DNA of 64,000 bases from VXYL01 sp965208525 (GTDB lineage: Bacteria; Pseudomonadota; Gammaproteobacteria; Pseudomonadales; Azotimanducaceae): contig OZ242340.1 of the NCBI GenBank assembly GCA_965208525.1, forward strand, positions 2,170,001 through 2,234,000, written 5' to 3'. Position 1 is the first letter of the stretch, and every line of letters starts with the position of its first letter. Below the pieces are notes generated by a model, which saw only the letters and a program-made list of their open reading frames with translations, searched no databases and was not told where the DNA came from. Positions 33,386-42,627 of the stretch are shown one piece after another. The position numbers were made by a program, and so were the translations under genes.

Positions 33386-34348
33386 ATGGCGGCCCGCGGC
33401 ATGGCAACCGCAGTCGCGCATCCCAATGTCGCCCTGGTCAAGTATTGGGGCAAGCAGACCGGAGCGGGCAACCGTCCGGCGACACCGTCTCTTTCCGTGA
33501 CGCTGAGCGGCATCGCCACCACCACGCGGGTCGAAGCCGCGCCGGCGGACCGGCTGTGGCTGAACGGCGAGGAGGTGCAAGATGCCAAGGTCGCGGGTTT
33601 TCTGGCTGAGTTGCGGACGACGTTCGATATCCCGGGCCTCGCAATCACCACCGCCAACGACTTTCCCACCGGCGCGGGGCTCGCGTCTTCCGCGTCCGGC
33701 TTCGCGGCCCTCACCACCGCCATCGACGCCGCTTTCGGCCTGGGTCTTGACCGCGCCGAATGCTCCGTCTGGGCGCGGCGCGGTTCGGCATCGGCGGCGC
33801 GCTCGATCTTCGGCGGCTTTGTGGCGCTCGTGGAACGGGGGGTGGAAGCCATGGCGGAACCGATTGCTGATGCGGACCATTGGCCCTTGGCGGTCACCGT
33901 AGGCGTCGCGTCACAGCGGATGAAGAGTGTCGGCTCCACCGAGGGCATGGAGCGGGCGCGTGCTACATCCCCCTTCTATAGCGCTTGGACCACAAGCACC
34001 CACGATGATTTCGCTACCGCGTTACGCGCCGTGCGGGCGCGGGATTTCGAGGCCCTCGCCGAGGTTGCGGAGCACAGCAGCATGAAGCTGCACGCGCTTA
34101 CCCTCACCAGCCGTCCGGCGATCGTGTACTGGGCGCCGGCCACCGTCGCCGCCCTCCATGCGCTAGCGCGGTTGCGCAGTGCCGGCGCCGGCGTCTTCGC
34201 CAGCATTGATGCCGGTCCGCAGGTGAAAGCATTCAGTGGCTTGGAAGATGCAGACGAGGTGGCGGAGACACTCGCGAACGTTCCGGGCATCGAGCGGGTG
34301 ATCCGCTGCGGCATCGGTGCCGGAGCGGCCGTCACCGAAACGGGCTGA
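33386..34348 (+). CDS. mvaD: Diphosphomevalonate decarboxylase
   Basis: A 320-residue GHMP-superfamily enzyme converting mevalonate diphosphate to isopentenyl diphosphate with ATP. Typical motifs are PNVALVKYWGK near the N-terminus, the ATP-loop ASSASGFAALT, GSASAARSIFGGFVAL and STEGMERARATSPFY. The catalytic Asp lies in the GPQVKAF/TGAG-type C-terminal region SIDAGPQVK. The second ATG (33401, MATAVAHPN) could be the real start. Its TGA overlaps the next ATG. With the following kinase it supplies the lower mevalonate pathway. HMG-CoA synthase, reductase and IPP isomerase are not in the window. Confidence 0.92.
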   Translation: MAARGMATAVAHPNVALVKYWGKQTGAGNRPATPSLSVTLSGIATTTRVEAAPADRLWLNGEEVQDAKVAGFLAELRTTFDIPGLAITTANDFPTGAGLASSASGFAALTTAIDAAFGLGLDRAECSVWARRGSASAARSIFGGFVALVERGVEAMAEPIADADHWPLAVTVGVASQRMKSVGSTEGMERARATSPFYSAWTTSTHDDFATALRAVRARDFEALAEVAEHSSMKLHALTLTSRPAIVYWAPATVAALHALARLRSAGAGVFASIDAGPQVKAFSGLEDADEVAETLANVPGIERVIRCGIGAGAAVTETG

Positions 34349-35316
34349 TGGCAGAGACCACTGGCGTCATCGAGACGTCGGCACCCGCCAAGGTGGTGCT
34401 GAGCGGCGAGTACGCGGTGCTCGTCGGCGCGCCGGCGCTGGTGGCGGCGCTTGACCGCCGCGTCCAGTGCCGATTGACAGTACGGCAGCAAGGCGGATGG
34501 GAGTTCCTTGGCGCCGGCCACGAAATGCACCAGCGAATGTCTCGTGACGAGGTGTTGGCGAGCCCGGCGGACACCCTCGCCGGCATCGTCCCGCAAGTGC
34601 TGCGTGCAGCCGAAACGCCGCCGCATGTAGGTGTCGAGATCGACTCCACCGCGTGCTACCTCGACGGCAGGAAGCTCGGCATCGGCTCCAGCGCAGCGGT
34701 CGTGGCGAGCTTTGCAACGGCGCTGTCGGTTCTCGCCGGCCGTCGTTGCCGGCTAGCCGAGTTGCTCGCCCTGCACCAGCGCTTGCAAGGCGGTGGCAGC
34801 GGGCTGGACGTGGCGGCGGCGGCCACCGGCGGCGTGATTCGCTTCGCCACCGGCAATGCCGTGCCGGTGCAGCTGCCGCGCGACCTGCACCTTCGATTCG
34901 TCTATGCCGGTCATGGCACCGCCACCGCGCCGATGCTGGCGCGCTTCCACGCTTGGCGCGGAAGCGTGATGCCGGCCGAGCTGCGCGCGCTCGAGCATGC
35001 GGCCGAGCAAGTTGCGGCGCTCGCTTCAGCCGGCATAGGCGCCGATCGCTTTCTGGAGGCGCTGGCGCTCAATGCGGAGGCACTCACGCGCCTGGACGAG
35101 GCCGCCGGCATCGGCGTGTTCGGCGCCGCGCACAAGGCCGCGGCTCGGCTGGCGGCGAAGTCAGGCGTGGTTTACAAGCCCTGTGGCGCCGGCGGCGGCG
35201 ACATTGGCGTCGCCGCCAGCGACAGCGTTGAGCGTCTTGACGCATTCCTCGCCGACATTGCCGAGTCGAACCTGACGCCAGTCGGTCTGAGCATCGACCC
35301 CGACGGCGTCGGCTAA
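34348..35316 (+). CDS. GHMP kinase, probable phosphomevalonate (or mevalonate) kinase
   Basis: A 322-residue GHMP kinase. SAPAKVVLSGEYAVLVGAPAL at the N-terminus, the ATP loop LGIGSSAAV (110-118) and the C-terminal KPCGAGGGDIGVA are like bacterial phosphomevalonate kinases more than mevalonate kinases. The start overlaps the mvaD stop (TGATG), so the two are translated together. Product would be mevalonate diphosphate (or phosphomevalonate), feeding MvaD. The second kinase of the pathway must be elsewhere. The specificity call is by motif resemblance only. Confidence 0.8.
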   Translation: MAETTGVIETSAPAKVVLSGEYAVLVGAPALVAALDRRVQCRLTVRQQGGWEFLGAGHEMHQRMSRDEVLASPADTLAGIVPQVLRAAETPPHVGVEIDSTACYLDGRKLGIGSSAAVVASFATALSVLAGRRCRLAELLALHQRLQGGGSGLDVAAAATGGVIRFATGNAVPVQLPRDLHLRFVYAGHGTATAPMLARFHAWRGSVMPAELRALEHAAEQVAALASAGIGADRFLEALALNAEALTRLDEAAGIGVFGAAHKAAARLAAKSGVVYKPCGAGGGDIGVAASDSVERLDAFLADIAESNLTPVGLSIDPDGVG

Positions 35317-35396
35317 GCGTCGTTGTCCGGCCGGAACTTGCCAAGCGCGCACGCGGCGGGTCAAACTGCGACGATCAACGTGCGGGAGGGATTGGC

Positions 35397-36491
35397 ATGG
35401 CTACGTCGGCTCGGGTGGTGGTATTGCCGCAAGAGGACGCACCGCTCGAGGTGCAGGAAGTAAGCCTGCCGGACCCGGGTCCGACGCAGGTAGTGGTACG
35501 GCAGTTCGCGTCCGGCGTATGCCACTCGCAACTGCACCAGATGCACAGGCCCAGACGCGGGCCGGTGCTGCTCGGCCACGAGTCCACCGGCGAGGTGATC
35601 GCCAAGGGTTCGGAGGTGACGCATGTCGAAGAGGGCGACATCGTGCTCGTCACCTGGGTGCCGCGTGACGCCACTGCTATCCGCACGCCGCCGGCCGCGG
35701 CACATCTCAGCGTTGCCGGCGGGGATGCGGTTTCGCAGAACGTCTTCACCTGGGCCGACCACACCATTGCCGACGGGCAGTTCGTCGTCAAAGCCGGGCC
35801 GGAAATCAGCCGCGACGTCACCGCAATCATCGGCTGCGCCGTGATGACCGGGGCGGGTGCCGTGCTGAACACAGCCAATGTGCAGAAGGGCGACTCCGTG
35901 GCCATCTTCGGTGTTGGCGGCGTCGGCCTGTCGGCGGTGGTTGGGGCCAGGATGCGCGGTGCGGACCCCATCATCGCGGTGGACCTGGACGCGACCAAGC
36001 TCGAATTCGCTCGACGTTTCGGCGCCACGCACGGCATCGACGCTTCCAAGGTGGATGCGGTGGAGGCGATTCACGACTTGGTGGGGTGTCCCGACGAGGT
36101 CGCCATCGGCGGCCAGCCGGTTACCGGAGTGGACTATGCCTTCGACTGCATTGGCCTGAAGGTGACGATGGAGCAGATCGTGCCAGCGGTGCGGCCGGGT
36201 CATTTCGGTGCCCGCCAAGGGGGCACCGCGGTGCTCGTCGGCGTGCCTTCGACGCCGGTGGAACTCAACGCCGGCGCGATGCTCGGCCAGGAGAAGCAGT
36301 TCCGTGGCTCCATCGGCGGCTCCTGCTGCCCTGACCGCGATTTCCCCATGTTTCTTGACTGGCACGCCAAGGGCGATCTGGACCTCGATGCCCTCGTCAC
36401 CGAGCGCTACCCGATCGACGACATCAACGAAGCCACCACGGCGCTCGAAGAGGGACGCATCAGCGGTCGGGCGATTCTGGAATTCGCCTGA
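35397..36491 (+). CDS. Zinc-type alcohol dehydrogenase (MDR family) without structural zinc cysteines
   Basis: A 364-residue MDR dehydrogenase. Catalytic-zinc ligands are present: GVCHSQLHQM (Cys), GHESTGEV (His-Glu) and IGCAVMTGAGAV (Cys). NAD-binding is seen in VAIFGVGGVGLSAV followed by VDLD, which favours NAD. The lobe that normally carries the four structural-zinc cysteines reads TWVPRDATAIRTPPAAA and has none. This is known in some sub-branches, for instance NDMA-dependent and related alcohol dehydrogenases without that site. Substrate unknown. The protein starts 81 bases after the GHMP kinase gene. Confidence 0.85.
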   Translation: MATSARVVVLPQEDAPLEVQEVSLPDPGPTQVVVRQFASGVCHSQLHQMHRPRRGPVLLGHESTGEVIAKGSEVTHVEEGDIVLVTWVPRDATAIRTPPAAAHLSVAGGDAVSQNVFTWADHTIADGQFVVKAGPEISRDVTAIIGCAVMTGAGAVLNTANVQKGDSVAIFGVGGVGLSAVVGARMRGADPIIAVDLDATKLEFARRFGATHGIDASKVDAVEAIHDLVGCPDEVAIGGQPVTGVDYAFDCIGLKVTMEQIVPAVRPGHFGARQGGTAVLVGVPSTPVELNAGAMLGQEKQFRGSIGGSCCPDRDFPMFLDWHAKGDLDLDALVTERYPIDDINEATTALEEGRISGRAILEFA

Positions 36492-36496
36492 TTCCC

Positions 36497-37450
36497 GTGA
36501 CGGGGAGCGACGAGACGGGGAACGGTGCGGTGCGGCAAGGCCGGCCAGGGTCGCCGGCGTTCGTGGCAGCCATACCGGAAACGTCGCAATACCGCGTGGT
36601 GGCCAATGCCGCCGTGGACTTGGCCTCGATCCCCACCCGGCATGGACTTGCCAACATCGCCAAACCAGGCAAGCGGCTGGCTCGCCAGCGACGACGCATA
36701 GCGCGACTCCAGGAGCGACTGTTCGCCAGCAGCAGCGCCTCCCTCCTGCTGGTCTTCCAAGGCATGGACGCCTCCGGCAAGGATGGGACAATCCGCGCGG
36801 TGCTGAAGGGCGTCAACCCGCAGGGCATCTCGGTGACGAGCTTCAAGCAGCCGGTGGGGGAGGAACTCAGCCACTCTTGGCTGTGGCGGCATTGGCGGAC
36901 GGTGCCGGCCCAGGGGCAGATTGGTGTGTTCAACCGCTCGCACTACGAGGAGGTTGCGGTGGTGCGCGTGCACCCGGAACTCTTGGCCGCACGCGGGCTC
37001 TCGCATCCGCCGCCGGAGGAGTTTTGGGATGAGCGCTTGGGCGATATACGTGCCTTCGAGCGGCATCTGACCCACAATGGCACGCGCATCGTCAAGTTCT
37101 ACCTGCACGTGTCGCAGGAGGAACAGCGACGGCGCATCATGCGACGGCTCGACGATCCCAAGCGCCAATGGAAGTTCCATTCTTCCGACATCACCGAAAC
37201 CGCCCTGCGCGACGAGTATCTGGCTGCCTACCAGACGGCGATTGCAGCCACGGCCACCGAGTCGGCGCCTTGGTTCATCGTCCCGGCGGACCACAAGCCG
37301 ACCGCTCGCCTGATCGTCGCTACCGTCATCGCCGAGACCCTGGCCGCGATGGCCCCGGAAATGCCGCGCCCCGGGCCCGATGCCTTGCGTGCCATCGCGG
37401 ACTATCGCAACTCCCTTGCCAACATGCCGCAAGACATGGAGAAAACATGA
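36497..37450 (+). CDS. Polyphosphate kinase 2 (PPK2) family protein
   Basis: A 317-residue PPK2-family phosphotransferase that uses polyphosphate to phosphorylate nucleoside mono- or diphosphates. The Walker A variant GMDASGKDG is at 89-97. SFKQPVGEELSHSWLWRHW and FNRSHYEEVAVVRVHPE contain family-typical basic/acidic residues, and IVKFYLHVSQEEQRRR with the lid arginines follows. The C-terminal part includes WKFHSSDITE and SAPWFIVPADHK. Length is close to single-domain PPK2. Start is GTG five bases after the dehydrogenase stop. It overlaps the carboxylesterase start by ATGA. Confidence 0.9.
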   Translation: MTGSDETGNGAVRQGRPGSPAFVAAIPETSQYRVVANAAVDLASIPTRHGLANIAKPGKRLARQRRRIARLQERLFASSSASLLLVFQGMDASGKDGTIRAVLKGVNPQGISVTSFKQPVGEELSHSWLWRHWRTVPAQGQIGVFNRSHYEEVAVVRVHPELLAARGLSHPPPEEFWDERLGDIRAFERHLTHNGTRIVKFYLHVSQEEQRRRIMRRLDDPKRQWKFHSSDITETALRDEYLAAYQTAIAATATESAPWFIVPADHKPTARLIVATVIAETLAAMAPEMPRPGPDALRAIADYRNSLANMPQDMEKT

Positions 37451-38127
37451 CAAACGACCTGCCAGCCCTCGAGTGCATCGAGCAGGAGCCAGCGGGGGAA
37501 GCGGCCGGCACCGTGATCTGGCTGCACGGCCTTGGCGCGGACGGCCACGACTTCGAGCCCGTGGTGCCCATGCTCAACCTTCGCGTCCCCTTGCGCTTCG
37601 TCTTTCCGCACGCACCGGTGCGCCCGGTGACCATCAACGGCGGCGCCGAAATGCGGGCCTGGTACGACATCGATCCGCGGGCACCAACATCCGGCACGGA
37701 GGACATCGCGCGCTCGGCTGCCCAGGTGCAGGCCCTGGTGGATGCGGAAACCGCGCGCGGCACGCCACCGGATCGAGTCGTCTTGGCTGGCTTCTCCCAA
37801 GGCGGCGTCATCGCCTTGCACATGGGCACGCGGGCGAGCGAACCGTTCGCCGGCATCATGGCCCTCTCCACCTATGTACACGACCCGGAGGGGCTGCCGG
37901 CGGAGGTCACTTTCGCCAGTGTGGACACGCCGATCTTCATGGCGCACGGCCACGTGGACCCGATGATCCCCATCGCCCGGGCAGTCACCTCGCGGCAGGC
38001 CTTGGAAGCCCTCAACTATCGCGTCGAGTGGCGCCAGTACGGCATGGGTCACCAAGTTTGCGCCGAGGAACTCTCTGACATCGGTCGCTGGCTCGACAGC
38101 GTGGTCGGCACGCCTAGCCGACGTTGA
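37447..38127 (+). CDS. Carboxylesterase / phospholipase of the EstB-like alpha/beta-hydrolase family
   Basis: A 226-residue alpha/beta hydrolase of the acyl-protein-thioesterase-like family. The triad is S117 in GFSQGG, D171 in GHVDPMIP and H202 in GMGHQV. The N-terminal LHGLGADGHDFEP and FPHAPVRPVTINGG are hallmarks of this group. It hydrolyses short-chain esters. Its ATG overlaps the PPK2 stop, so the pair is coupled. It ends the same-strand run from the amidase gene onward. The natural substrate is unknown. Confidence 0.88.
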   Translation: MTNDLPALECIEQEPAGEAAGTVIWLHGLGADGHDFEPVVPMLNLRVPLRFVFPHAPVRPVTINGGAEMRAWYDIDPRAPTSGTEDIARSAAQVQALVDAETARGTPPDRVVLAGFSQGGVIALHMGTRASEPFAGIMALSTYVHDPEGLPAEVTFASVDTPIFMAHGHVDPMIPIARAVTSRQALEALNYRVEWRQYGMGHQVCAEELSDIGRWLDSVVGTPSRR

Positions 38128-38287
38128 GGAGCGCCCCGAGGGCGACTCGGCGCCCACGCGCTCGGCGGGCCCGCTTTTTTGGGCCGAGCCTGTCGGCGAC
38201 GGCCACCTGCCGAGGCGCCAGGCCGCCTAGGGGCCTTGAGGAAGCTTGCACGGTGGAGCACCGTCGCCATATCTGTGGGCCAGGCTC

Positions 38288-39514
38288 CTAGCCGGTAACT
38301 ACGCCGCCGATCTGGAAGATGGGGAGGTACATGGCGGTGATCAGGCCGCCGACCAAGACGCCTAGGACCACCATTACAACCGGTTCGAGGAGGGCGGTTA
38401 GCTGGTCGACGGCGTGATCCACCAGTTCCTCGTAATGGGTGGCGCAGCGGCTGAGCATGTCGTCCAGGGTGCCGGACTCCTCGCCGACTGCGACCATTTG
38501 CGTCGCCAACGGGGGGAAGGCAGCGGCTTGGCGCATAGCTTGGGCCAGTGACTGTCCGGTGGCCACTTCCTCGCGCATGGCGAGGGTTGCAGTGGTGAAC
38601 ACGGAGTTGCCAACCGAGGCGGACACCAGCGTCAGGGCGGTGACCAAGGGCACGCCGGCATCGAGGGTCGTGGCGAGGGTGCGTACAGTTCCGGCGACCG
38701 CCGAATGCTCGATGATCGGCCCGATCACCGGCACCTTCAGCATGGCTCGGTCGATGGCGCGGCGGGGTCGTGCAAAGCGTCGTCGCATCCAGCCGACGCC
38801 GACACCAGTGCCGATCAGGACGGCCAGGATTCCGGCCCAACTGGCCTGTGCGAACTCCGATAGCGCGATCACGGTCTGAGTGGCCGCCGGCAACTCAGCA
38901 CCGAAGCTCGCGAACATATCCTCGAACTGCGGCACGACCTTCACGAGCAAGAGCCCCGTGACCGCGAGGGCGATTGCGACCACAGCCGCCGGATAGGTGA
39001 GCGCGCGACGGACCTTGCCGCGAATTGCACGGGTCTTTTCACCGTGGGTGGCGATGCGGCTGAGCATCTCGTCCAAGGCGCCGGATTGCTCGCCGGCATC
39101 CACAAGGTTGCACAGCAAGGCATCGAAGTGCGCCGGATGGCGACGCAGGGCGGTGGCGAGGGGGAAGCCCCCGGCGACGTCTTCGCGAATGCGTTTGACG
39201 AGGGAGCGGGCGCCACTGCTATCCGTGGCGTCGGCCACTAGGTCGAACGCCTGCACGAGGGGAATGCCAGCATGAGTGACGGTGGCAAGCTGGCGCATGA
39301 GTGCGGTGACCTCTGCCGGCTTCACCTTGCGGCCGGACTTGCGAGAGAAGAGCCCGCGCGGCTTGCGGCGGACCCGGTGTGGGTCGATGGCTTGGCGCCG
39401 CAGCAGCGCTCGCGCCAAGGACATGGACGCGGCTTCTATCTCGCCGCTTTGACTGAGCCCATCGGGGTCCGTGCCTTCCCATAGAAAGGTTTGCGACGTG
39501 TCTTGTCGGATCAT
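38288..39514 (-). CDS. pilC: Type IV pilus inner-membrane platform protein PilC (GspF family)
   Basis: A 408-residue protein of the GspF/PilC family with two cytoplasmic helical domains and three membrane helices near 180, 230 and 385. The repeated motif is seen in the form ALMRQLATVTHAGIPLVQAFDLVA and its second copy TLATTLDAGVPLVTAL. It anchors the assembly ATPase. The gene follows pilB on the minus strand after 13 bases (39515-39527). pilD, which normally closes the set, is not adjacent. In E. coli the counterpart is hofC in hofC-hofB-ppdD. Confidence 0.92.
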   Translation of the reverse strand: MIRQDTSQTFLWEGTDPDGLSQSGEIEAASMSLARALLRRQAIDPHRVRRKPRGLFSRKSGRKVKPAEVTALMRQLATVTHAGIPLVQAFDLVADATDSSGARSLVKRIREDVAGGFPLATALRRHPAHFDALLCNLVDAGEQSGALDEMLSRIATHGEKTRAIRGKVRRALTYPAAVVAIALAVTGLLLVKVVPQFEDMFASFGAELPAATQTVIALSEFAQASWAGILAVLIGTGVGVGWMRRRFARPRRAIDRAMLKVPVIGPIIEHSAVAGTVRTLATTLDAGVPLVTALTLVSASVGNSVFTTATLAMREEVATGQSLAQAMRQAAAFPPLATQMVAVGEESGTLDDMLSRCATHYEELVDHAVDQLTALLEPVVMVVLGVLVGGLITAMYLPIFQIGGVVTG

Positions 39515-39527
39515 GGCGGCAGCCCCT

Positions 39528-41159
39528 TCAGGCCGTGACGCGGTTGATTTCGGCGAGGCTCGTGATGCCGGCAAGCACCTTGGCGAGGCCGGCGCTGCGC
39601 AAGCTCGGAAAACCCTCTCTCCTCGCCTCGGCGGCGAGCTCGATGCTGTCGCCGCCGTTCAAGATGAGCTTCGACATGGCTGGTGTCACGCGGACGACCT
39701 CGTAGATGCCGGTGCGGCCGCGATAGCCCTTGCGGCAGTTGCCGCAGCCTTCGGCGTTGGCGGCGAACACGCGCGCGCCGCGTGCGATGTCGGCGTCGAT
39801 GCCTTCGTCGGCGAGCGTTTCAGGTGGCACCGACTGGGGTTTGCGGCAGGCCTCGCACAGCACGCGGGCCAGGCGCTGCGCGACGATGAGGCTCACGGAG
39901 GTGGCGAGGTTGAAGGCCGGAACGCCCATGTTGCGCAAGCGCGTGAGGGTCTCGGCCGCGGAGTTCGTGTGCAGGGTGGCGAGCAGGAGATGACCAGTCT
40001 GCGCCGCCTGGACGGCGGTTTCGGCGGTTTCGAGGTCGCGAATCTCGCCCACCATCACCACGTCGGGGTCTTGCCTTAGAAATGCCCGCAGAGCTGTGGC
40101 GAAGTCGAGCCCCACCTTGGGGTTCACTTGCACCTGGTTGATGCCCTCGACGTTGATCTCCACCGGGTCCTCGGCGGTGGCGATGTTGCGTTCCTCGGTA
40201 TTGAGCACGTTGAGTCCGGCGTAAAGCGTGACCGATTTGCCGCTCCCGGTTGGGCCGGTGACGAGGATCATCCCTTGGGGCAAGGCGAGTGCATCGAGAA
40301 AGATGCGCTGCTGGGAGGGGTCGAAGCCGAGCTCGTGGATGCTTACTTGCGTCGCGGATGCGTCGAGGATGCGCAGCACGATCTTCTCGCCCCACATGGT
40401 GGGCATGGTGTTGACGCGCATGTCGACGGCGCGCCCGTCGCCAAGAGCGAGACGGAGGCGACCGTCTTGGGGGATGCGACGTTCGGCGATGTCGAGTTCC
40501 GCCATCACCTTTAGGCGCGATGCTAGTCGCGGGCCCAACTCCAGCGGCGGCCGGCTCTCTTCCCGCAGGACGCCGTCGACGCGGAAGCGCACTCGGCTCG
40601 AGCCGCGATAGGTCTCGAAGTGGATGTCAGAGGCGCCGGCACGGATCGCGTCATGCAGCGTCGCTTGCACGAAGCGCACGACCGGAGTTTCGTCGGCGCT
40701 GTCGGCCGCTGTCGCGCCTTGGCGCAGGCTGCTGGAGGGAGCGACGGCGTTTTGTGATCCGTCAGGGGATGGCGACGCGGCGCCCGGCGCGCTGGCGGAG
40801 ACGGTGGCGGGAGCGACAGTGTCCCCGCCTTGGGCATCGATGGATCGCGCGAATGCGGCCAGCGCGGCTGCGAGCGGTTGTGGTTCGACGACGACGCATC
40901 GCGTCGCCATGCCGGTGCGAAGTCGAACCGCTTCGATAGCGGCGCCGTCGGCTGGATCGGCGGTGGCGACGAACACCTGTCCGGCGCGCACGGCCAGGGG
41001 CAGGATGCGACGGTCTTGCAGAAATGTACTGTCGAGCAGCCCGCGTGGGGCTTGGGCCAGATCGAACGCGGTGAGGTCCAAGAGCGGCGCCCTGAGGCCC
41101 ATTGCCAGGGCCATGGCGGCATCCCGCGCTGACGTTGGGCTTTGCTGCATTGGCGACAT
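39528..41159 (-). CDS. pilB: Type IV pilus extension ATPase PilB (GspE family)
   Basis: A 543-residue cytoplasmic hexameric ATPase. The N-terminal GspE-like domain (about 15-100) is followed by an Ala/Ser/Pro linker and the ATPase core. Walker A is GPTGSGKS (302-309), the Asp box TAEDPVEINVEGINQVQVN follows, then Walker B VVMVGEIRD. Cysteines C435, C438, C472 and C475 form the tetracysteine zinc site. The ATG at 41159 (MSPMQQ) was chosen; 41150 is an alternative. PilB is divergent from pilA, as in Pseudomonas. The 256-base intergenic gap shows no clear sigma-54 site. Confidence 0.93.
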   Translation of the reverse strand: MSPMQQSPTSARDAAMALAMGLRAPLLDLTAFDLAQAPRGLLDSTFLQDRRILPLAVRAGQVFVATADPADGAAIEAVRLRTGMATRCVVVEPQPLAAALAAFARSIDAQGGDTVAPATVSASAPGAASPSPDGSQNAVAPSSSLRQGATAADSADETPVVRFVQATLHDAIRAGASDIHFETYRGSSRVRFRVDGVLREESRPPLELGPRLASRLKVMAELDIAERRIPQDGRLRLALGDGRAVDMRVNTMPTMWGEKIVLRILDASATQVSIHELGFDPSQQRIFLDALALPQGMILVTGPTGSGKSVTLYAGLNVLNTEERNIATAEDPVEINVEGINQVQVNPKVGLDFATALRAFLRQDPDVVMVGEIRDLETAETAVQAAQTGHLLLATLHTNSAAETLTRLRNMGVPAFNLATSVSLIVAQRLARVLCEACRKPQSVPPETLADEGIDADIARGARVFAANAEGCGNCRKGYRGRTGIYEVVRVTPAMSKLILNGGDSIELAAEARREGFPSLRSAGLAKVLAGITSLAEINRVTA

Positions 41160-41415
41160 CAGGCTCTCGCTTTGGCTACGCACAGGAAACGCTACGCCGG
41201 CGGGTGGCAGTCGGTCGATGGGAAATCGCCGCCGCGTTTTGTCCGAAACCGTCCGCGGGACGTGTGCGAGATTGCCGATTGCCGCCGATTGCGGCGATGT
41301 CTCACGCGGATTGCCTAGATGCCTTACATGCGCGCCGGTCGAAGGATGCAACGACAGGCGTTGCAGACTTGCTTACGATTTTCGGCTCGGGAGACGAAAC
41401 ACGAGGAGCGTTTCA

Positions 41416-41907
41416 ATGCAACGGCAACACCCCACGATCGGGCAGCGGCAAGGACGCGGCTTCACGCTTATCGAACTGATGATCGTCATTGCGTTGATTG
41501 GCATTCTGGCGGCATTGGCCGTGCCTGCCTACAACGACTACATCCAGAGCGCCAACATGGCGAAGGTGAACGCCCATTTCGAGACGGGTGCCAGCGTCGT
41601 GCAGTCGGAACTGCGGCGCATTCAGGCCGAAATTGCGATGGGCACGCTCACGGCGGCGCAGGCAGACACCGACTACAACGCCGCCAGTGGCCAGGGCTGG
41701 ATCGATCTCCTGAACGGCCAGGGCGCCGGCAGGGCGCCCGGCGGCGGCACGCCGTTCGCAGCGGCGGCGGACGACGGCAACGGAGTGGTAGGCATAGGCG
41801 TCCAGAACGCGTTTGCCTCGGGCGACCTGGTGGTGACGGTGACACGGCCGATGTTTGGCGAGTTTGCGGCGCAAGAGCAGCGGAGCATCGCGTGGGCAGA
41901 CCTGTAG
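41416..41907 (+). CDS. pilA: Type IV major pilin (PilA)
   Basis: A 163-residue prepilin. The leader peptide MQRQHPTIGQRQGRG is cut by prepilin peptidase between G15 and F16. The mature protein starts FTLIELMIVIALIGILAALA, with E20 being the conserved Glu5. The globular part has no cysteine, so a C-terminal disulfide loop (D-region) as in many PilA proteins is not seen. The middle contains an ASxVVQSELRRIQAE-type helix. GGAG precedes the ATG at good spacing. It is divergent from pilB-pilC and is followed by a second pilin-like gene. Confidence 0.9.
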   Translation: MQRQHPTIGQRQGRGFTLIELMIVIALIGILAALAVPAYNDYIQSANMAKVNAHFETGASVVQSELRRIQAEIAMGTLTAAQADTDYNAASGQGWIDLLNGQGAGRAPGGGTPFAAAADDGNGVVGIGVQNAFASGDLVVTVTRPMFGEFAAQEQRSIAWADL

Positions 41908-42089
41908 CGGCTGTGCCGCACCGTGGTGGGGGCGAAGCCCTTGGCGGCGCAGGGCCGAAGGCGAACCGGTGCCGAGCATGTGCGAGGCGCCGAGGCGGCC
42001 CTGGCAAGCCCTCGCCACGGACATCTCGGCCTTGGCATTCGAGCAAGCCTGCAAGCGGCGCGACGTGCGCGGCGCAATCCGCCCGGCGC

Positions 42090-42467
42090 ATGGCCGGCTT
42101 CACGCTGCTGGAGTTGCTGGCAGCGCTCGCAATCGTCGCGATCGTGGCCGCAGTGGCGGTGCCTTGGTATCGCGACTACATGGCGACGGCGCGGGAGGGT
42201 GCGCTTGGCAAGCGCATCGCGGCCATGGCGATCTTTCAGGAGGAGACGCGGCTGCGCACGGGCAGCTATGGCGCTGGCTCTTGGGACCCGACGGCCGGCG
42301 AGGAGTCATTGGCAACCGCTATTGGCTGGCGACCCGCAACCGACGACGGCGCGACTTTCGTCGTCACGGCGGACGCCGACACGTGGGCAGTCACCGCCAC
42401 GGACCCAAGCGGGGCTACGCTCTGCCGTGTATTGCCGGCCAACGATCCATGCGCCCGGAGCGATTGA
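42090..42467 (+). CDS. Second type IV pilin-like protein (PilE/minor pilin type)
   Basis: A 125-residue prepilin-like protein. The cleavage site MAG|FTLLELLAALAIV gives a leader of only three residues, and E8 is Glu5 of the mature form. It has two cysteines near the C-terminus (C112 and C121), able to form a D-loop that the preceding PilA lacks. Residues TATREGALGKRIAAMAIFQEETRLRTGSYG-like helix and strand order resemble PilE minor pilins. It lies between pilA and tRNA-Thr. Upstream spacing to pilA is 182 bases, and no clear Shine-Dalgarno sequence is seen before its ATG, so a longer leader cannot be excluded. Confidence 0.72.
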   Translation: MAGFTLLELLAALAIVAIVAAVAVPWYRDYMATAREGALGKRIAAMAIFQEETRLRTGSYGAGSWDPTAGEESLATAIGWRPATDDGATFVVTADADTWAVTATDPSGATLCRVLPANDPCARSD

Positions 42468-42512
42468 TCGAACGGGCGCATCCGAACCGGTTGGGGTACG
42501 ATTTGCCGACGT

Positions 42513-42588
<76 letters not shown>

Positions 42589-42627
42589 ACGGCAGTTCAC
42601 GAGGGAGGCGATCCGAACGGTCTGCTA

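Noticed and set aside
38157..38187. Terminator after the carboxylesterase (GGGCCC...TTTTTT...GGGCC)
   Set aside because: The T run is in the loop rather than after the stem, and the stem is short, so the call is too weak to list.
41160..41415. Sigma-54 promoter for pilA, as in Pseudomonas
   Set aside because: GGC...TTGC-like strings are present, but the GG to GC spacing is 9 or 12 instead of 10 bases, so it is not called.
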